Positions 1 to 7,274 of a DNA stretch of 64,000 nucleotides are shown here, piece by piece (position 1 is the stretch's first letter; the number at the start of each line of letters is the position of its first letter). A program made the translations under genes and the position numbers. Source of the stretch: CBDDIP01 sp965279405 (GTDB lineage Bacteria; Actinomycetota; Acidimicrobiia; Acidimicrobiales; Ilumatobacteraceae); assembly GCA_965279405.1 (NCBI GenBank), contig OZ257157.1, positions 2,108,001 to 2,172,000 of the forward strand, written 5' to 3'. The notes under the pieces are model-generated. The model was not told the DNA's origin, searched no databases, and saw nothing but the letters and a program-made list of their open reading frames with translations.

Positions 1-121
1 CGTGGATGCGCCCGTGGTGGAGGTCGAGGTCGACCTCGTTGCAGGCGACGACGCGGCCGTACCGCTTCGTGATGTTGCGGAGGGAAACCGCGGGGGTGGC
101 GGCCGAAGCCGCCACCCCCAC
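1..121 (-). CDS. ABC transporter ATP-binding protein, N-terminal fragment (runs off the window)
   Basis: Only the first 40 codons are inside the window. They read SLRNITKRYGRVVACNEVDL, the usual first strand of an ABC ATPase just before the Walker A loop. The gene follows the BMP-family binding lipoprotein by 11 bases, so it is probably the ATPase of the same importer. I chose the GTG at 121 because AAGG lies 5 bases upstream. A TTG at 136 that overlaps the preceding stop and a GTG at 115 are alternatives. The family call rests on a short stretch and on context. Confidence 0.7.
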   Translation of the reverse strand, partial: MGVAASAATPAVSLRNITKRYGRVVACNEVDLDLHHGRIH

Positions 122-132
122 ATCAACCTTGC

Positions 133-1287
133 TCAAGCGTATGCCTCAGCCTTGACAGCGCCGAAGGCTTCGTTCAGGTCGCCCGAGGCGATCTTGGCGT
201 AGGCAGCTTCCATCGCCGTGGTCTCCTCCGGGGTCGGGTCGCAGATCACTGCGCCGACTTCGGGGTCGACACCGACGTGGAACGTGCGGGTCTGACCCCG
301 CTGCAGCTTGCCTTCCTGGATCTCCTTGAGGATCGTGCCGAGGTACAGGCCCGAGTCGAACTTCACCGCGATGTCGTAGTGGATGTCGGTGCGCTCGCAG
401 GCGTTGGCCGATCCGGCGCTCATCGTGATGATGTCGTTCTCGTTGGACAGCTTGACGACGGCCTCGTGCGCGCCACCCAGGTACGGGTAGATGGCGCCGA
501 CGCCCTGATCCTTCAGGTTGTTGAAGGCCTCGGTGGCGGCTGCGACGTCGTTGAACGAGCCGCTTGCCACGTAGGTCCACTCGAAGGACTTGTCGACATC
601 GTCGAGCCCGAGGCGGAACGAGCCGAAGCTCTCCTTCTCGAAGTTGAAGCTGTTGTTGCCGATCATGGCCGCCTTGGTGACGCCCTTGGCCTGCATCAGC
701 AGACCCGTGGCCACGCCGGCCGAGTAGGCGATCTCGGAACCGTCGTCACCGGACTGGATGAGGTTCGGCAGCTCCTGGAAGCCACCGCCGCAGTTGCAGT
801 ACCAGATGATGTCGCCGTACTTCTCGGTGAGGTCCGGCAGCGGGTCGGCGATCTCGCCGGCACCGACGGTGATCACGTCGACGTCCTGACGGGCGAGGCT
901 GTCCAACTGCGTGGCGGCCTCTTCCGGCTTGATGTTGTCGACGACGATCGGCTCTTCGTAGCCGTTGTCGGTCGAGAACTTGGTGACGCCGTCGACGAGC
1001 GCCTGGTAGTAGGCGCCGTCATCGCGGGGACCGGGCGTGGCCACACCGAAGACGACCTTGCCGTCACCGTTGGTGTCGAGGCTGAGCGCCTCGCCCGTGG
1101 TGCCGGGGGTGGTCGCCGGGGTGGTGCCCGGGGTCGTGCCCGCATCCGTCGGCGGCGTCGTGCCGGCGTCGGTGGCGGGGGTGGTCGCCGGCGTGGTGGC
1201 GCCGGAGTCCTTGTCGTCGGAGCCGCAGGCTGCGGCGAGGATGCTCAGGGCAGCGATGGCTGCCAGGGCGGTACGGGTTGCTTTCAT
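133..1287 (-). CDS. BMP-family substrate-binding lipoprotein of an ABC importer
   Basis: 384 residues. The N-terminus has a basic start, a hydrophobic stretch and a lipobox-like AAAC with Cys21, so it is likely an exported, lipid-anchored protein. A low-complexity linker of repeated TTPATTP and TDAGTTP units (about residues 30-65) follows, then a BMP/Med-type periplasmic binding domain (family PF02608: PGPRDDGAYYQALVDG, VDVITVGAGEIADPL, AAMIGNN). Known members bind purine nucleosides and related compounds. The ATG at 1287 is preceded by GGGGGAG at good spacing, so longer upstream readings are not needed. The gene ends the leftward catabolic operon, about 100 bases after the RraA gene, and leads into an ABC ATPase. 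This suggests it captures the substrate of that operon. The ligand is unknown. Confidence 0.88.
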   Translation of the reverse strand: MKATRTALAAIAALSILAAACGSDDKDSGATTPATTPATDAGTTPPTDAGTTPGTTPATTPGTTGEALSLDTNGDGKVVFGVATPGPRDDGAYYQALVDGVTKFSTDNGYEEPIVVDNIKPEEAATQLDSLARQDVDVITVGAGEIADPLPDLTEKYGDIIWYCNCGGGFQELPNLIQSGDDGSEIAYSAGVATGLLMQAKGVTKAAMIGNNSFNFEKESFGSFRLGLDDVDKSFEWTYVASGSFNDVAAATEAFNNLKDQGVGAIYPYLGGAHEAVVKLSNENDIITMSAGSANACERTDIHYDIAVKFDSGLYLGTILKEIQEGKLQRGQTRTFHVGVDPEVGAVICDPTPEETTAMEAAYAKIASGDLNEAFGAVKAEAYA

Positions 1288-1388
1288 GTGTCTCCCCCGA
1301 GAGCGAGTCTCGTGTTCTTGGCTGCAATGCAGTGGTTCGTCAAAATCGTTTCGCCGTGATCGTTGGGCGCGCTCCCGTGGGCCCTGGG

Positions 1389-2048
1389 TCACCTCCTCAG
1401 CTCGGCAACGACGGTCTGCTTGTGGCGGTAGGCCTCGGCCAGCGGTGCGCCCGCGCCGAGTGCCTGCACCACGAGTTCTTCTGCCGCCGCGTAGCGCTCT
1501 GCCGCCTCCATCACCTCGGTGAGCTCGGCGGCGCGCACGCGCACGCAGCCGGTCCCGTCGATGACGACGTGGTCGTCGGGCGACACCGTTGCGCCGCCGA
1601 CGACGACCGAGTGATCGACGCCGACGACTTCCACCTGACCGGCCGGGCCGACCACTGCTTCGCTCGCGGCGTAGACGGGAAGACTGATCGCGGACATCGC
1701 CGGGCGGTCGCGGACGATGCCGTCGACCAGCACGCCCGCAGCCCTCTGCTGCGCTGCGGCCGTGCTCAGGATCTCGCCCCAGAGCGCGCCGGGCACGGGG
1801 CGTGCGCCGGCGATGAGAACGACGTGGCCGTCGAGCGGCGAGCTGAGCAGATCGTAGATCGGGCCGATGCCGGCGCCTCCGGGCGTGGCGCGCACCTCGA
1901 CGATGCGCACACCGGACAGGATCGATCGCGTCGACGGCACGACGGGGCGCAGCGGGGGCGTCAACCAACCGTCTCGACCCCACAGGGCGAGCACGTCGGC
2001 GATTGCCGACACCGGTGGCGCGGTCACGGAGACCTGGGAGTCGCTCAT
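1389..2048 (-). CDS. RraA-family protein (aldolase/decarboxylase-like)
   Basis: 219 residues. It has the RraA/HMG-aldolase fold signature: GGAGIGPIYDLL near residue 60, then ALWGEILSTAA and GVLVDGIVRDRPAM, where the Arg-Asp pair is the metal and substrate site in the family. Members include 4-hydroxy-4-methyl-2-oxoglutarate aldolase/oxaloacetate decarboxylase and the RNase E inhibitor RraA. In a catabolic operon a C-C lyase acting on a small oxo- or hydroxy-acid is more likely than RNase control. The ATG at 2048 overlaps the stop of the Rieske gene in an ATGA junction, so the two are translationally coupled. The C-terminus, rich in Ala and Glu, is unremarkable. Confidence 0.82.
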   Translation of the reverse strand: MSDSQVSVTAPPVSAIADVLALWGRDGWLTPPLRPVVPSTRSILSGVRIVEVRATPGGAGIGPIYDLLSSPLDGHVVLIAGARPVPGALWGEILSTAAAQQRAAGVLVDGIVRDRPAMSAISLPVYAASEAVVGPAGQVEVVGVDHSVVVGGATVSPDDHVVIDGTGCVRVRAAELTEVMEAAERYAAAEELVVQALGAGAPLAEAYRHKQTVVAELRR

Positions 2049-3211
2049 GCGGCGGGCCAGTGATCGCGGTAGCGCTGGATGAGCCAACGGTTGAACTGCA
2101 CGTGGCTGGCTTCCTGCCAGCTGTAGCGGCCGCGCGCGGCGAAGCGGCTGTGCATGCCGCGCTGCACCTTGGTCGTCGCGTCCTGGTCCTGACGGACGAA
2201 CACCTGCACGCCGGCGTCGCTCATCTCGTAGAGGTGGTCGAACATCGGGTGGGCGAGCGCGCTCGGGTCGAGCAGGTAGCCGATCTCGAGGTCGATCGTG
2301 TCGGCCGTCTTCGGGCGGACGATGAAGAAGAACGCTTGGTCCGGTGCGGTGCCGAAGCACAGCGTCGGCGGCATCAGCGCGAACGTGCTGCGCCAGCGCT
2401 CCTCCTCGGTGAGCTTCGGGAAGATCGGCAGCAGCGCCTTCGTCGTCGCGTTGAACCCGCCGTCGATGTGCGTGTAGCCGTTGGTGCGGAAGATGACGTT
2501 GGACTTCGGCTCCCACTCGACGGGGAACGCGGCGAGCTCGCTCGGGCAGAAGTCCTGGATCGTGTGGTGCAGCTTGTTGGCGTGGTAGCCGTCGTTGAAG
2601 TTCTCGAACATGACCTTCCAGTTCCACGGCAGGTCGTGGAGCGTGAAGGTGCCGGGGCACACCGCGTTCTCGAGGTCGTAGTGCTCGACGTACGGCTCGT
2701 AGGCGGCGAGCGTCGGCGCCAGCGCATCGGCGTCGGCGTCGAAGTGGACGAAGATGAACCCCTTCCACAGCTCCACCTTCAACGGGGGAAGCGGGAAGTC
2801 CTTCTTGTCGAAGTCCTTCGTGCGCTCCATCGCCGGCGCGCCGAGCAGGCGGCCGGTGAGGTCGTAGCTCCACAGGTGGTAGGGGCAGGTGAACTTGGTG
2901 CAGTTGCCGGCGTCGTCGACGACCTGCATCCCGCGGTGCTGGCAGATGCTGGAGAAGGCGCGGACCGAACCGTCCTTGGCGCGCGAGACGATGATCTGCT
3001 CGCCGTTGGCAGTGGTGGTGAAGTAGTCGCCGATGTCGGGGATGCGGCTGGCCACACCGACGCACAGCCACTCGTGGGCGAACAGCGCGCGACGTTCGAA
3101 GTCGAGGAACTCGCTCGACGTGTAGATCTCCGGCGGGAGGGTGATGGCGGTGTCGACGTCGGTGATCGAGGCGTCGAACGAGGTGAGCAGATCGTCGTTG
3201 AGGATGGTCAT
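2045..3211 (-). CDS. Rieske non-heme iron oxygenase, alpha subunit
   Basis: 388 residues, a normal length for the family. The Rieske [2Fe-2S] ligands are visible as Cys90-x-His92 (CQHRG) and Cys109-x2-His112 (CPYH). The catalytic mononuclear iron site is NFNDGYHANKLHH, with bridging Asp207 and ligands His210 and His215. Such enzymes hydroxylate rings or oxidatively remove N-methyl, O-methyl or trimethylamine groups, using electrons from a reductase. No reductase or ferredoxin gene is in this operon, so the electron donor must come from elsewhere. The gene overlaps both neighbours by ATGA junctions (acyl-CoA ligase upstream, RraA downstream). The family call is firm; the substrate is not known. 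Confidence 0.92.
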   Translation of the reverse strand: MTILNDDLLTSFDASITDVDTAITLPPEIYTSSEFLDFERRALFAHEWLCVGVASRIPDIGDYFTTTANGEQIIVSRAKDGSVRAFSSICQHRGMQVVDDAGNCTKFTCPYHLWSYDLTGRLLGAPAMERTKDFDKKDFPLPPLKVELWKGFIFVHFDADADALAPTLAAYEPYVEHYDLENAVCPGTFTLHDLPWNWKVMFENFNDGYHANKLHHTIQDFCPSELAAFPVEWEPKSNVIFRTNGYTHIDGGFNATTKALLPIFPKLTEEERWRSTFALMPPTLCFGTAPDQAFFFIVRPKTADTIDLEIGYLLDPSALAHPMFDHLYEMSDAGVQVFVRQDQDATTKVQRGMHSRFAARGRYSWQEASHVQFNRWLIQRYRDHWPAA

Positions 3212-4728
3212 GAGGAGGGGCCTCCAGAGGCGGCGCTCGCGGCGTCACGGAGCAGGAACTTGCGGATCTTGCCGACGCTGGTGCGCGGCAGTTGGTCTAC
3301 CAACGCGATGTCACGAGGGCGTTTCGATTTGGTCAAATGCAGCGCGCACCACTCGTGCAGCTCGTCGGATGTCAGCGCCGGCGAGGAGTCGTTGGCGACG
3401 ACGAAGGCCACGGGCACCTCGTCGCGGATGGCGTCGGGCTGGCCGACGACGGCCGCTTCGAGCACGCCGGGGTGCGAGCTGAGCACCTGCTCCACCTCGA
3501 CGGTGGAGACGTTCTCGCCGGCCACCTTGAGCACGTCGCTGCGACGCCCGTCGAAGGTGAAGCGGCCGGTGGCGTCACGGCTGGCACGATCGCCGGTGAG
3601 GAACCACTCGTTGCCGTCCGCACGCGTGCGGAAGCTGGCGGCAGTCGTGTCGGGGTCGTCGAGGTAGCCGTTGAAGATGGTGACGCCGCGCTCACCACCG
3701 ACAACGATCTCACCGGCGTCGAGGTCGACGGAGCACCCATCGGTGGCGAAGCCCATCGTGCCGGGCACGGTGTCGCCGGCCGGCTCGCTGAGCACCGCCG
3801 GGATCGTCTCGGTCATCCCGTACAGCTGGCGTGGGGCGCAGCCGAGCCACTCGGTCAACGTCGCGTGCTGCTCGGGCGAGATGTTCATCGCGTACCAGCA
3901 GTGCTGCAGGCCCACCGGCTGCGCGGGCGGCTCGCTGCGGGCGAGGATCATGCGCATCGGAGCGGCGAAGAGGCTGGCGTGGGTTGCGCCGTGCTCGGCT
4001 GCCTGGCGGAGGAACCCGCTGGCCGAGAACGTGTGCATCAGCGCCACCGACGCGCCGGCCGAGATGGCGCTGGCGAAGCTGTAGAACTGCGCGTTGGCGT
4101 GGAACAGCGGGAGCACGACGAGCTGGCGGTGCTCGGCCTCGAGTCCGGCGGCCGCCGCCATCGTCGCGCCGGCGAACGCGTAGTTGGCCTGGGTGATCTC
4201 GACGCCCTTGGGCCGTCCGGTGGTGCCGGAGGTGAACATCACCGCGGCGCGGGCGAGCGGGTCGACGTCGACGTGTCCGTCGAGCTCCGGGCCGTCGATG
4301 ACGGTGCGGTCGCTGCCGGCTTCGTCGATCTCGATGATCGTCACGGTCGATCCGATGGCGGCATCGCGATAGACGTCGGCGCGGCTGGTCGAGCAGAAGG
4401 CGACGGTCGGCGAGGTGCGCTCGATGTGGCCGCGCAGCTCGGTGGCCGAACCCATCGGATCCGACGGCACGATCCATGCGCCGAGGCGGTTGGCGGCCAG
4501 CCACACGGCGACGAACGCCGGGCAGTTGGTCAGCGCGAGGTGCACGCTGCTTCCGGCCTGGACACCGTGCGCGTCGAGTGCACCGGCCGTGCGCCCGACG
4601 ACCGCGTCGAACTCGTCGTAGGTCCACTCGACGACCGAACCGTCCGGTGCCTCGAAGCGCAGGAACGGGTGCGCGCCGCGAGCAGCGACCGAGCGGTCCC
4701 ACGAGCTGGCGAAGGCGGTCGGTGTCAC
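3208..4728 (-). CDS. AMP-forming acyl-CoA synthetase/ligase
   Basis: 506 residues, starting at a GTG whose GTGA overlaps the stop of the TauD gene. It belongs to the ANL superfamily. The ATP-binding loop VMFTSGTTGRPKGVEIT is at about residues 163-179, YGMTET lies in the middle, LTGDRASRD and the hinge DGRRSDVLKVAGENVS follow, and the catalytic lysine sits in TSVGKIRKF near the C-terminus. The enzyme activates a carboxylic acid to its acyl-adenylate and then to the CoA thioester. In this operon it would activate an acid generated by the hydrolases or oxygenases. The arrangement with a Rieske and a TauD-type enzyme recalls carnitine/betaine catabolism, but that is only an analogy. Confidence 0.9.
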   Translation of the reverse strand: MTPTAFASSWDRSVAARGAHPFLRFEAPDGSVVEWTYDEFDAVVGRTAGALDAHGVQAGSSVHLALTNCPAFVAVWLAANRLGAWIVPSDPMGSATELRGHIERTSPTVAFCSTSRADVYRDAAIGSTVTIIEIDEAGSDRTVIDGPELDGHVDVDPLARAAVMFTSGTTGRPKGVEITQANYAFAGATMAAAAGLEAEHRQLVVLPLFHANAQFYSFASAISAGASVALMHTFSASGFLRQAAEHGATHASLFAAPMRMILARSEPPAQPVGLQHCWYAMNISPEQHATLTEWLGCAPRQLYGMTETIPAVLSEPAGDTVPGTMGFATDGCSVDLDAGEIVVGGERGVTIFNGYLDDPDTTAASFRTRADGNEWFLTGDRASRDATGRFTFDGRRSDVLKVAGENVSTVEVEQVLSSHPGVLEAAVVGQPDAIRDEVPVAFVVANDSSPALTSDELHEWCALHLTKSKRPRDIALVDQLPRTSVGKIRKFLLRDAASAASGGPSS

Positions 4729-5681
4729 GTCGCGTTCACCGTTCGTGCCGTGATCCCGCCGACGGCGAAGTCGTCGGGCAGGTGCAGATCGGCATCGACG
4801 CGCAGCCACAGGCGGATCAGGTCGCGCTTGCGCGCCGGATCGTCGTGGTCGACGTAGTGCGTGCGCGCGTGCCAGATCTTGTAGTTGTTGAGGAACTGGA
4901 TGTCGCCGGGCTGGAAGCTCATGTTGAGCACGAACGCCGGGTCGTTGGCCAGCTCGTCGAGCAGATCGAGCACCTCGACCTGACGGGAAGTGAGCGCAGG
5001 AACGTTCTCGCCGCGCGTCGCCGACTCGATGTGCGCCCGGCCGTAGTAGCTGACCATCGAGCCGCGGTCGTCGGCGAAGATCCGCCGTTGGAAGAACGAC
5101 TGCGTCAGGTCCTGCTTGCGTCGATCCCACCACCAACTGCCGAGCAGCTCGTCGGCGAGATCGGGGCGGCGTTCCAGCGCGGCGTTGAACACGGCGCCCG
5201 AGCTGACGATGGTGGACACGCCGCCCTCACGAGCAGGCCGCACGCAGAGCAGGCCGACCACGTCGCTGGAGTCGCTGTGGTAGTCGAGACGAGCCGCGGT
5301 CTGGTACGCCCGCACCTCCGGGTTGGCGAAGTCGAGGCCCTCGTCGCGCACGTGCACGAGCAGATCGCCGGCGTCGTTCTGCGGGATCGCGGTGCCGAGG
5401 TGCAGCCCGATCGTCCACCAGATGCGCTCCAGCTCCGAGTCGCTCAAGCCGTCCACCGGGACGCCGCGGATGAGCACGAAGCCGCGTCCGTCGACCAGCT
5501 CGTCGACGAGCGAACGCAGCACCGGCGCGAGCGTGGTGAGCTCGCCGCCGCCGAGCAGCTCGGCGACGTGCTCGGGAGTCAGCGTGACGCGCCACGTTTC
5601 TGGGCGCGCGCCGATCTCCTCACCGGTCCACACGGCCGGTCCGGTGACCGGCTCGTGTCGCAGCGAGGAGCTCGTCGACAT
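4725..5681 (-). CDS. TauD/TfdA-family Fe(II)/2-oxoglutarate-dependent dioxygenase
   Basis: 318 residues. The iron ligands of the facial triad are visible: His135 and Asp137 in LDYHSDSSD, and His271 in the block NYKIWHARTHY. The basic C-terminal segment ARKRDLIRLWLR supplies the 2-oxoglutarate-binding arginine. Family members hydroxylate unactivated carbons in taurine, 2,4-D, gamma-butyrobetaine and similar compounds. The start at 5681 lies 6 bases after the HyuB stop. The 3' end overlaps the acyl-CoA ligase start. It gives the operon a second oxygenase, so the substrate is probably oxidised twice. The exact substrate cannot be told from sequence alone. Confidence 0.9.
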   Translation of the reverse strand: MSTSSSLRHEPVTGPAVWTGEEIGARPETWRVTLTPEHVAELLGGGELTTLAPVLRSLVDELVDGRGFVLIRGVPVDGLSDSELERIWWTIGLHLGTAIPQNDAGDLLVHVRDEGLDFANPEVRAYQTAARLDYHSDSSDVVGLLCVRPAREGGVSTIVSSGAVFNAALERRPDLADELLGSWWWDRRKQDLTQSFFQRRIFADDRGSMVSYYGRAHIESATRGENVPALTSRQVEVLDLLDELANDPAFVLNMSFQPGDIQFLNNYKIWHARTHYVDHDDPARKRDLIRLWLRVDADLHLPDDFAVGGITARTVNAT

Positions 5682-5687
5682 CAGTTG

Positions 5688-7274
5688 TCAGGCCTCGACG
5701 AGGTCCGCGGTTCCGTAGCCGCCGCCGCCCGGGAGGTCGAGGCGCACGGTGTCGCCCGGCTTGAGGGTGACGCGAGCTTGGGTGGTGACCTGCTCGCCGT
5801 TGACGGTGAACGCACCGCTGCCGCCGGCCTCGCCACCGAAGATGCCTTCCGGCGGCACGGCCATGCGCGAGGTGACGGCATTGAGCTGCCACGCCCGCTC
5901 GGTGTCCACGGTGAACTCCACGGTCTGGCCGAGGCCGCCCGTCGTGTGCCCGCGTCCGCCGCTGCCGGCGCGCAGCTCCTTGCGCAGGAAGTGGATCGGG
6001 GCCGACGCCTCGACGACCTCGATCGGCACGGCCGACACACCGGTGGGGAACGAACAGGCCGACAGGCCGTCCTTCTCGAAGCGGGCGCCGACGCCACCGG
6101 CGTAGGTGAACATGGCCGTGATGAACGGGCTGCCGTCGGGGTGGTTGCCGCTGACCTGCATGGTCCACACGGCGCCGCTGCCCTCGGCCATCGACTGCTG
6201 CGGCTTGATCTGTGCCAGCGCCTTCAGCAGCGCGTTGGGCAGGAACATGCCGACCACGTGACGGGCGGTGCCGGGCATCGGCGAGACCGCGTTGACGATC
6301 GACCCGACCGGTGCCTCGACCTTGATCGGCTCGAGGCTGCCGTGGTTGTTCGGCAGGTCCGGGTTGAGCACGGCGCGGATGGTGAACGTGGTGTAGGCGT
6401 GCGTGTAGTTCTTGACGACGTTGATGCCGAACGGGCTGGCGCCCGACGAGCCGGCGTAGTCGACGAGGATCTCGCCCTTGTCGGTGTCGACCGTGATCGC
6501 GCAGGCGATCGTGATGCGCGAGCCGTCGGTGAGGTCGAGCTCCGCTTCTGCCTTGTACGTGCCGGCGGGCAGCTCCTTGATGCTCGCCCGCGTCGCAGCT
6601 TCCGAGCGCTCGATGATCTCGTCGGCGAGGTCCTCGATGTCGATCAGCTTGTGACGGTCACACAGCGACTTCAGCCGTTGCGCACCGACCTCACCGGAGG
6701 CCATCTGGGCGTGGAGGTCGCCGGCCATGTGATCGGGCTGGCGCACGTTGGAGAGGATGAACTTCCACACGTCGTGGTTGCGCTCGCCGGCGATCATCAA
6801 CCGCACGATCGGGATCCACAGACCCTCCTCGAACACGTCGCGCCCGCCGGCGCCGATGCCGTAGCCGCCCACGTCGGTGTGGTGGATCGTGGAGCCGAAG
6901 AAGGCGATCACCTTGCGGCTGCCCTCCGGCCCGTAGAACACGGGGTAGAGCACGGTGACGTCGAGCAGCTGGCCGGCGGTCTTGTACGGATCGTTGGTGA
7001 TCAGCACGTCGCCCTCGACCAGCGAGTCGGTCGGGTACTCCTCGAGGATCGCGCCGGCGGCACGGGCCAACGAGTTGATGTGGCCGGGCGTGCCGGTGAC
7101 GGCCTGGGCCACCATCCGGCCACGGCGGTCGAACACCGCGTTGGCCAGGTCGCCGGCCTCACGAACGATCGGCGAGAAGGCAGCGCGCTGAAGGGCGCGA
7201 GCCTGCTCGTTGACCGTGGCGATGAGGCTCTGCCACAGCACCTCGAGCTCGATGGGGTCGAAACGGTCGCTCAT
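5688..7274 (-). CDS. hyuB: Hydantoinase B/oxoprolinase-family subunit (HyuB)
   Basis: 528 residues, typical for the family (PF02538). Recognisable stretches include PIELEVLWQSL at the N-terminus, SPIVREAGDLANAVFD, TNDPYKTAGQLLDVTV, a Gly/His-rich block (HHTDVGGYGIGAGG), and the C-terminal LKPGDTVRLDLPGGGGYG. With HyuA it forms an ATP-dependent amidohydrolase that opens hydantoin, N-methylhydantoin, 5-oxoproline or caprolactam-type rings, or an acetone-carboxylase-like enzyme. The start at 7274 overlaps the hyuA stop by an ATGA junction, consistent with a stoichiometric complex. The substrate within the family cannot be assigned from sequence. Confidence 0.92.
   Translation of the reverse strand: MSDRFDPIELEVLWQSLIATVNEQARALQRAAFSPIVREAGDLANAVFDRRGRMVAQAVTGTPGHINSLARAAGAILEEYPTDSLVEGDVLITNDPYKTAGQLLDVTVLYPVFYGPEGSRKVIAFFGSTIHHTDVGGYGIGAGGRDVFEEGLWIPIVRLMIAGERNHDVWKFILSNVRQPDHMAGDLHAQMASGEVGAQRLKSLCDRHKLIDIEDLADEIIERSEAATRASIKELPAGTYKAEAELDLTDGSRITIACAITVDTDKGEILVDYAGSSGASPFGINVVKNYTHAYTTFTIRAVLNPDLPNNHGSLEPIKVEAPVGSIVNAVSPMPGTARHVVGMFLPNALLKALAQIKPQQSMAEGSGAVWTMQVSGNHPDGSPFITAMFTYAGGVGARFEKDGLSACSFPTGVSAVPIEVVEASAPIHFLRKELRAGSGGRGHTTGGLGQTVEFTVDTERAWQLNAVTSRMAVPPEGIFGGEAGGSGAFTVNGEQVTTQARVTLKPGDTVRLDLPGGGGYGTADLVEA

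Noticed and set aside
1100..1200. TTPATTP/TDAGTTP repeats as a possible tandem DNA repeat element
   Set aside because: They lie within the lipoprotein linker and are typical low-complexity Thr/Pro spacer sequence, not a mobile or CRISPR repeat.
2003..3667. Long plus-strand open frame opposite the Rieske and ligase genes
   Set aside because: It is an antisense shadow: very Arg/Val/Gly-rich, no motif, no start signal, and it covers genes with complete active-site motifs.
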